Positions 32,851 through 35,203 of a DNA stretch of 35,203 nucleotides are shown here, piece by piece. A program made the translations under genes and the position numbers. The DNA is from Phycisphaerae bacterium. GTDB taxonomy: Bacteria; Planctomycetota; Phycisphaerae; Phycisphaerales; UBA1924. The notes under the pieces were generated by a model. It saw only the letters and a program-made list of their open reading frames with translations, made no database searches and was not told where the DNA came from. Position 1 is the stretch's first letter. The number at the start of each line of letters is the position of its first letter. The stretch covers positions 1 to 35,203 of the forward strand of contig JAUIFD010000016.1 in the NCBI GenBank assembly GCA_030429485.1, given 5' to 3'.

Positions 32851-32897
32851 CCAGGTCGCAGAGCCGACCTCGGTGGCACGGGTATCGGTGCCACCCT
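32851..32897. repeat. Interspersed palindromic repeat, right half only
   Basis: A short hairpin AGGTCG-CAGAGC-CGACCT is followed by a perfect second hairpin GGTGGCAC / GTGCCACC with loop GGGTATCG. The GAGGTC-type arm is partly lost on the left. Confidence 0.75.
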
Positions 32898-32917
32898 GAC
32901 TTCACCTCTGACTGTGG

Positions 32918-33373
32918 TCAACGCCGCACTTGGTACTTGCGAAGTACTTGGCGATAGTCGTAGCCTCTGCCCTCGAGCAGTGTTTCGAGGTGGTTGCGAA
33001 TGAACACCCCCGCATCCGAACGGCGACTGTCAGCAGCGCATTGGTTCCGATGGGACGGGATCGAGTCGATGCCGAATGCATGCAGCGAGAAGACCCCCTT
33101 CTCCAGCGACTCTCTATCCGCTAGGAGTAGGCACTGCTGTACATGGGCGGCTGCCGTGAAGAGCACCTTTAGCCCTTCCTTCTCACCGTGAATGGAATCC
33201 AGTACGCCGTGTGCGGGGTGAACGTGGGTGTTGGCTTTGTCGAGATCTGAGAGTTTTTCAAACGCTGACTCCGCATTCGCCAACGCACTCGCTGCTTGCT
33301 CAATCCGCTCTGTCAGTCGCTCGTCGAATGCTCTCAGTACGTCCTTCAGTGTTTCGATATGGGTTACCGACAT
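32918..33373 (-). CDS. Hypothetical protein
   Basis: A 151-residue protein, mostly helical, with a first helix LKDVLRAFDERLTERIEQAA and a later stretch HVQQCLLLADRESLEKG. It has no signal peptide or membrane segment. ATG 33373 has a strong ribosome site GGGAGG eight bases upstream, which supports a real gene. GC content is visibly lower than in the flagellar genes. It lies between two partial palindromic repeats and 64 bases downstream of the zinc-ribbon gene on the same strand, so the two may be cotranscribed. No family was recognised. Confidence 0.7.
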   Translation of the reverse strand: MSVTHIETLKDVLRAFDERLTERIEQAASALANAESAFEKLSDLDKANTHVHPAHGVLDSIHGEKEGLKVLFTAAAHVQQCLLLADRESLEKGVFSLHAFGIDSIPSHRNQCAADSRRSDAGVFIRNHLETLLEGRGYDYRQVLRKYQVRR

Positions 33374-33395
33374 CTTGTCGCCTCCCTTCGCGGTC

Positions 33396-33428
33396 CCATC
33401 GTGGTAGGACGGCTGATGCCACCCCGCC
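33396..33428. repeat. Interspersed palindromic repeat, right-end remnant
   Basis: CCATCGTGGTAGGACG followed by TGATGCCACCCCGCC: the last part of the repeat, between the two minus-strand genes. The arm hairpin is lost. Confidence 0.6.
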
Positions 33429-33437
33429 CGGTTGGGG

Positions 33438-33665
33438 TCAATCCGGTGTCCAGCCGCCGGTGCTCGGGTTCCCGCCTTGGCAGCGGGGGCACTTGCGGAG
33501 ATGGGTGTCGCTGCCGTTGGCGGCGTAGTCGAAGCCGCAGTGGGTGCAGTTGAGGTGGTAGAGCGACTGGCCGTGATCCGTGCCGGGTATCCCTAGCGGG
33601 CGGATGTTGACCTGCCCGTTCTTGTTCTCGTATCCAACCCTTGTTGTGCCGCGCGATTGGGCCAT
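33438..33665 (-). CDS. Small zinc-ribbon protein
   Basis: A 75-residue protein beginning MAQSRGTTRVGYENKNGQ. Four cysteines, C40, C43, C59 and C62, form a CxxC-x15-CxxC zinc ribbon around YAANGSD, followed by QGG. I recall small bacterial proteins with the same PGTDHGQ...C..C...ANGSD...C..CQGG pattern, but no function for them is known to me. The start at 33665 is chosen from the conserved beginning; the upstream frame runs into a repeat and no ribosome site is evident. Its last codons resemble the 89-bp repeats at 25555 and 30567. It is flanked on both sides by palindromic repeat sequences. Confidence 0.75.
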   Translation of the reverse strand: MAQSRGTTRVGYENKNGQVNIRPLGIPGTDHGQSLYHLNCTHCGFDYAANGSDTHLRKCPRCQGGNPSTGGWTPD

Positions 33666-33691
33666 TTGGACAGGGTACAGGGAACGCGGCC

Positions 33692-33798
33692 CGTGCCACC
33701 AAGATCTGCTCTGGGACCGTGGCGCATATCCCGTCCGCACCGCGAGAAGGACCAAGATCGCAAGGCCGATCGTGGTGGCACGTTGGTGCCACCCCGCC
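33692..33798. repeat. Interspersed palindromic repeat, copy 6
   Basis: The left end is CGTGCCACCAAGATC with a decayed hairpin. The right end is ACCAAGATCG-CAAGGC-CGATCGTGGT (one mismatch), overlapping a second perfect hairpin GGTGGCAC / GTGCCACC, then CCGCC. It starts 27 bases upstream of the zinc-ribbon start. The rest of 33799-34012 holds only a hairpin terminator and a possible promoter. Confidence 0.8.
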
Positions 33799-33966
33799 TG
33801 GGTGATCTCGACCGCGTGTCCGGCTTTCGGCAGACACGGCGAATAACGCCTCTCGGCACCCGCGCCACGCCCTGCAAACGACCATTTACGATTTGCGGGC
33901 GATTGTTGCTTCGGGGATGCGGGGTGGAGCTACCGTCTAGATGGAGTGTGTTTCGAGAGAGCTGTG

Positions 33967-34000
33967 AGCCGGGGCCGACGGGTCCCGGCTTGTCGCTTTT
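33967..34000 (+). terminator. Possible terminator
   Basis: The stem AGCCGGG / CCCGGCT has a 10-base loop and is followed by TGTCGCTTTT. No gene ends just upstream. A weak promoter-like pair (TTGCTT at 33906, TACCGT at 33931, spacing 19) precedes it, so it might end a very short transcript. Confidence 0.4.
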
Positions 34001-34012
34001 GGGCGCCACGCG

Positions 34013-34215
34013 CCCGGACCTTCACCGACCGCACGCTCCCGCGCGGCACGACGAGCGCCACTTATGTGATCATCCCGAAACGCGGCGCACGCTCCGGCGA
34101 GCCGAGCCCCCGCGTCACTGTGCAGCTTGGCGTCGACACTGGACCGGGTGCCCGACCCGCGATCAACGCCGCCGCCGCCGACCCCAGCGCATCAAGGCCG
34201 CGCGCGGCGGCGTGA
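34013..34215 (+). pseudogene. Truncated fibronectin-III-like family copy 3
   Basis: From 34013 the sequence is closely similar, at nucleotide level, to 32581-32706 in copy 2: RTFTDRTLPRGT, then YVIIPKRGARSGEPSPRVTV. The first two thirds of the gene (the MAPVLP start, helical part and WKADN region) are absent. The frame is open from 33946, but the part before 34013 is unrelated and contains a hairpin. After the conserved part, about 25 Ala/Arg-rich residues lead to a TGA. It is best read as a broken duplicate rather than a gene. Confidence 0.8.
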
Positions 34216-34406
34216 GCCACGGCCCGCTTCGCGCGGAGTCAGTCCGTGCCATTGCCCTGAGGTCACGGCGCCATCACGCCCATGCCCTCCGGCGTGTCAC
34301 TGACGTTCGCTTCGAGACCTGGGCGCGTGAGAGGGCACCCAGAATCGCCCCCTGGCAGCATGACTGACCCCGATCCCCGGGGTGCCACGCGACTTGATCG
34401 AAGGTC

Positions 34407-34435
34407 TTGGTGCTCTGACCGCGATGAGGTAGATT
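34407..34435 (+). promoter_or_regulatory. Sigma-70-like promoter for the propeller-like gene
   Basis: TTGGTG (34407-34412), a 17-base spacer and TAGATT (34430-34435), about 57 bases before the ATG at 34493. The stretch 34216-34406 shows nothing else recognisable. Confidence 0.5.
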
Positions 34436-34492
34436 GCGGTGAAGCCGTGGTGACCCTCCCAGGATCAGGGAGCTGCGCATCTGAGGTGATCC

Positions 34493-35203
34493 ATGCGACG
34501 GCACTTCACTCTGCTGCTGAGCGTGCTCGGGGCGTCCGCGGTTGTGCCCGCGGCCACCGGGCAGTGTGAGCCCACGTTCATTGATCGCTGGATGGCGTTC
34601 GACCCGAGGCCGTACACCCGATTCGGCGACTCGGTGGCGATGAACGACGACCACATCGTCGTTAGCGCCTGGGGTGGGCTCGGCAGCTTCGGCGTGGGTG
34701 AGGTGTATCTGTACAAGGCATCGGATCGCAGCTTTGTTCGCAAGATCCCGAAGCCTGCGCCGGACCCGAATGCCTGGGGGAGGTGGGGCATCGGAGTCGA
34801 ACTCGCGGGAGACCTGGCCATCATCGCGGCGTCCGGTAGTCCGGGCAGAGTCGCGGTCTGCGACGCCCCGACAGGCGAGTTGCTGCATGAACTGGTACCG
34901 AGTGATCAGAACCTCCAAGGCTTTGGGGCGAACTTCGCGGTGGACGATGGGCTGGTCGCCGTTGCCGCCGACCAGCGGCTTTCGGATGATCCCGTGTTTG
35001 TCGCGGGTGTCGTGTACATCTTTGATCTCAGCACCGGTGCGGAGATCCGGCGCATCGATCAGCCCGACATGATCAACCAGAACGGGTTTCGGACCGTTGC
35101 GCTCGATGGCAATCTGGGCTTGTTTGGCGCCCCGAATCACGGCGGGAACGACGGCCCCGGACGGGCGTACCTGGTCGACATCTCGAACGGTGCGATTCTC
35201 CAG
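34493..35203 (+). CDS. Secreted beta-propeller (FG-GAP/integrin-like) protein, 5' part
   Basis: The frame stays open from ATG 34493 to the right edge (237 residues seen). A signal peptide of about 23 residues ends PAATG. The mature part consists of repeating beta-blades with the pattern G-x-S-V-A/L-x-D-x-x-x-V-V: FGDSVAMNDDHIVVSAW, GVELAGDLAIIAASG, FGANFAVDDGLVAVAAD and VALDGNLGLFGAPNHGG, each followed by VYLYK- or VYIFDL-type strands. Such FG-GAP-like propellers are common in planctomycete exported proteins. GAGG lies just before the start. Whether it ends in a dockerin-like or PEP-CTERM tail cannot be seen. Confidence 0.8.
   Translation, partial: MRRHFTLLLSVLGASAVVPAATGQCEPTFIDRWMAFDPRPYTRFGDSVAMNDDHIVVSAWGGLGSFGVGEVYLYKASDRSFVRKIPKPAPDPNAWGRWGIGVELAGDLAIIAASGSPGRVAVCDAPTGELLHELVPSDQNLQGFGANFAVDDGLVAVAADQRLSDDPVFVAGVVYIFDLSTGAEIRRIDQPDMINQNGFRTVALDGNLGLFGAPNHGGNDGPGRAYLVDISNGAILQ

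Noticed and set aside
23579-33798. Integron attC sites
   Set aside because: The alternation of genes and imperfect palindromes suggested a cassette array, but the core-site pattern ending in AAC / GTT is absent and gene orientation is mixed. No integrase was seen.
23579-33798. CRISPR array
   Set aside because: The repeats are far apart, inverted in pairs and separated by genes. There are no regular spacers.
33657-34367. A 236-codon plus-strand frame
   Set aside because: It crosses a palindromic repeat, a terminator-like hairpin and the broken fibronectin-like copy in the wrong frame.
34274-35140. A 288-codon minus-strand frame
   Set aside because: Antisense to the propeller-like gene, which has a signal peptide, a ribosome site and regular blade motifs.

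Overview
The window is high-GC DNA that looks like a chromosome segment from a planctomycete of the class Phycisphaerae. Two things suggest this. Four secreted proteins end in the duplicated NTNDFFAFLAAYQ dockerin-like module, three of them in or next to a terminal 'GC' or 'CPG'. One lipoprotein joins a dehydrogenase-type beta-propeller to the planctomycete-type C-terminal heme domain. No rRNA, tRNA, transposase, integrase or CRISPR array was seen.

Positions 1-13,199 are one same-strand motility cluster: the end of a sensor kinase, a sigma-54-type response regulator, then flgB, flgC, fliE, fliF, fliG, fliH, fliI, fliJ, a MotE-like gene, fliK, flgD, a small flagellar-operon gene and flgE. Many genes overlap by a few bases. 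The products make the rod, MS ring, switch, export ATPase complex, hook-length ruler, hook cap and hook. The regulator pair probably controls them.

Positions 13,250-23,490 hold house-keeping and envelope functions. Two tandem paralogous secreted dockerin proteins end in a strong terminator. They are followed by a tandem-domain universal stress protein, a convergent dehydrogenase/cytochrome lipoprotein and a PEP-CTERM-like exported protein with its own promoter and terminator. A minus-strand operon then reads SDR oxidoreductase, sugar-binding lipoprotein, sugar permease, aldose 1-epimerase. It has no ATPase gene in the window.

Positions 23,500-34,300 differ in character. Single genes, mostly of unknown function, alternate in orientation and are separated by copies of one interspersed palindromic repeat (nine full or partial copies recognised). 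Each hairpin keeps its two arms complementary although the arm sequence differs between copies. This repeat family is the main candidate for something undescribed. The same stretch holds three copies (one truncated) of a fibronectin-III-like protein family, a pair of 89-bp repeats, a 21-bp tandem array, a trypsin-like dockerin protease, a DUF1254/DUF1214 protein, a laminin-B-like dockerin protein and a small zinc-ribbon protein. The window ends inside a secreted beta-propeller-like protein.

All family assignments come from reading motifs by eye. No database search was possible.
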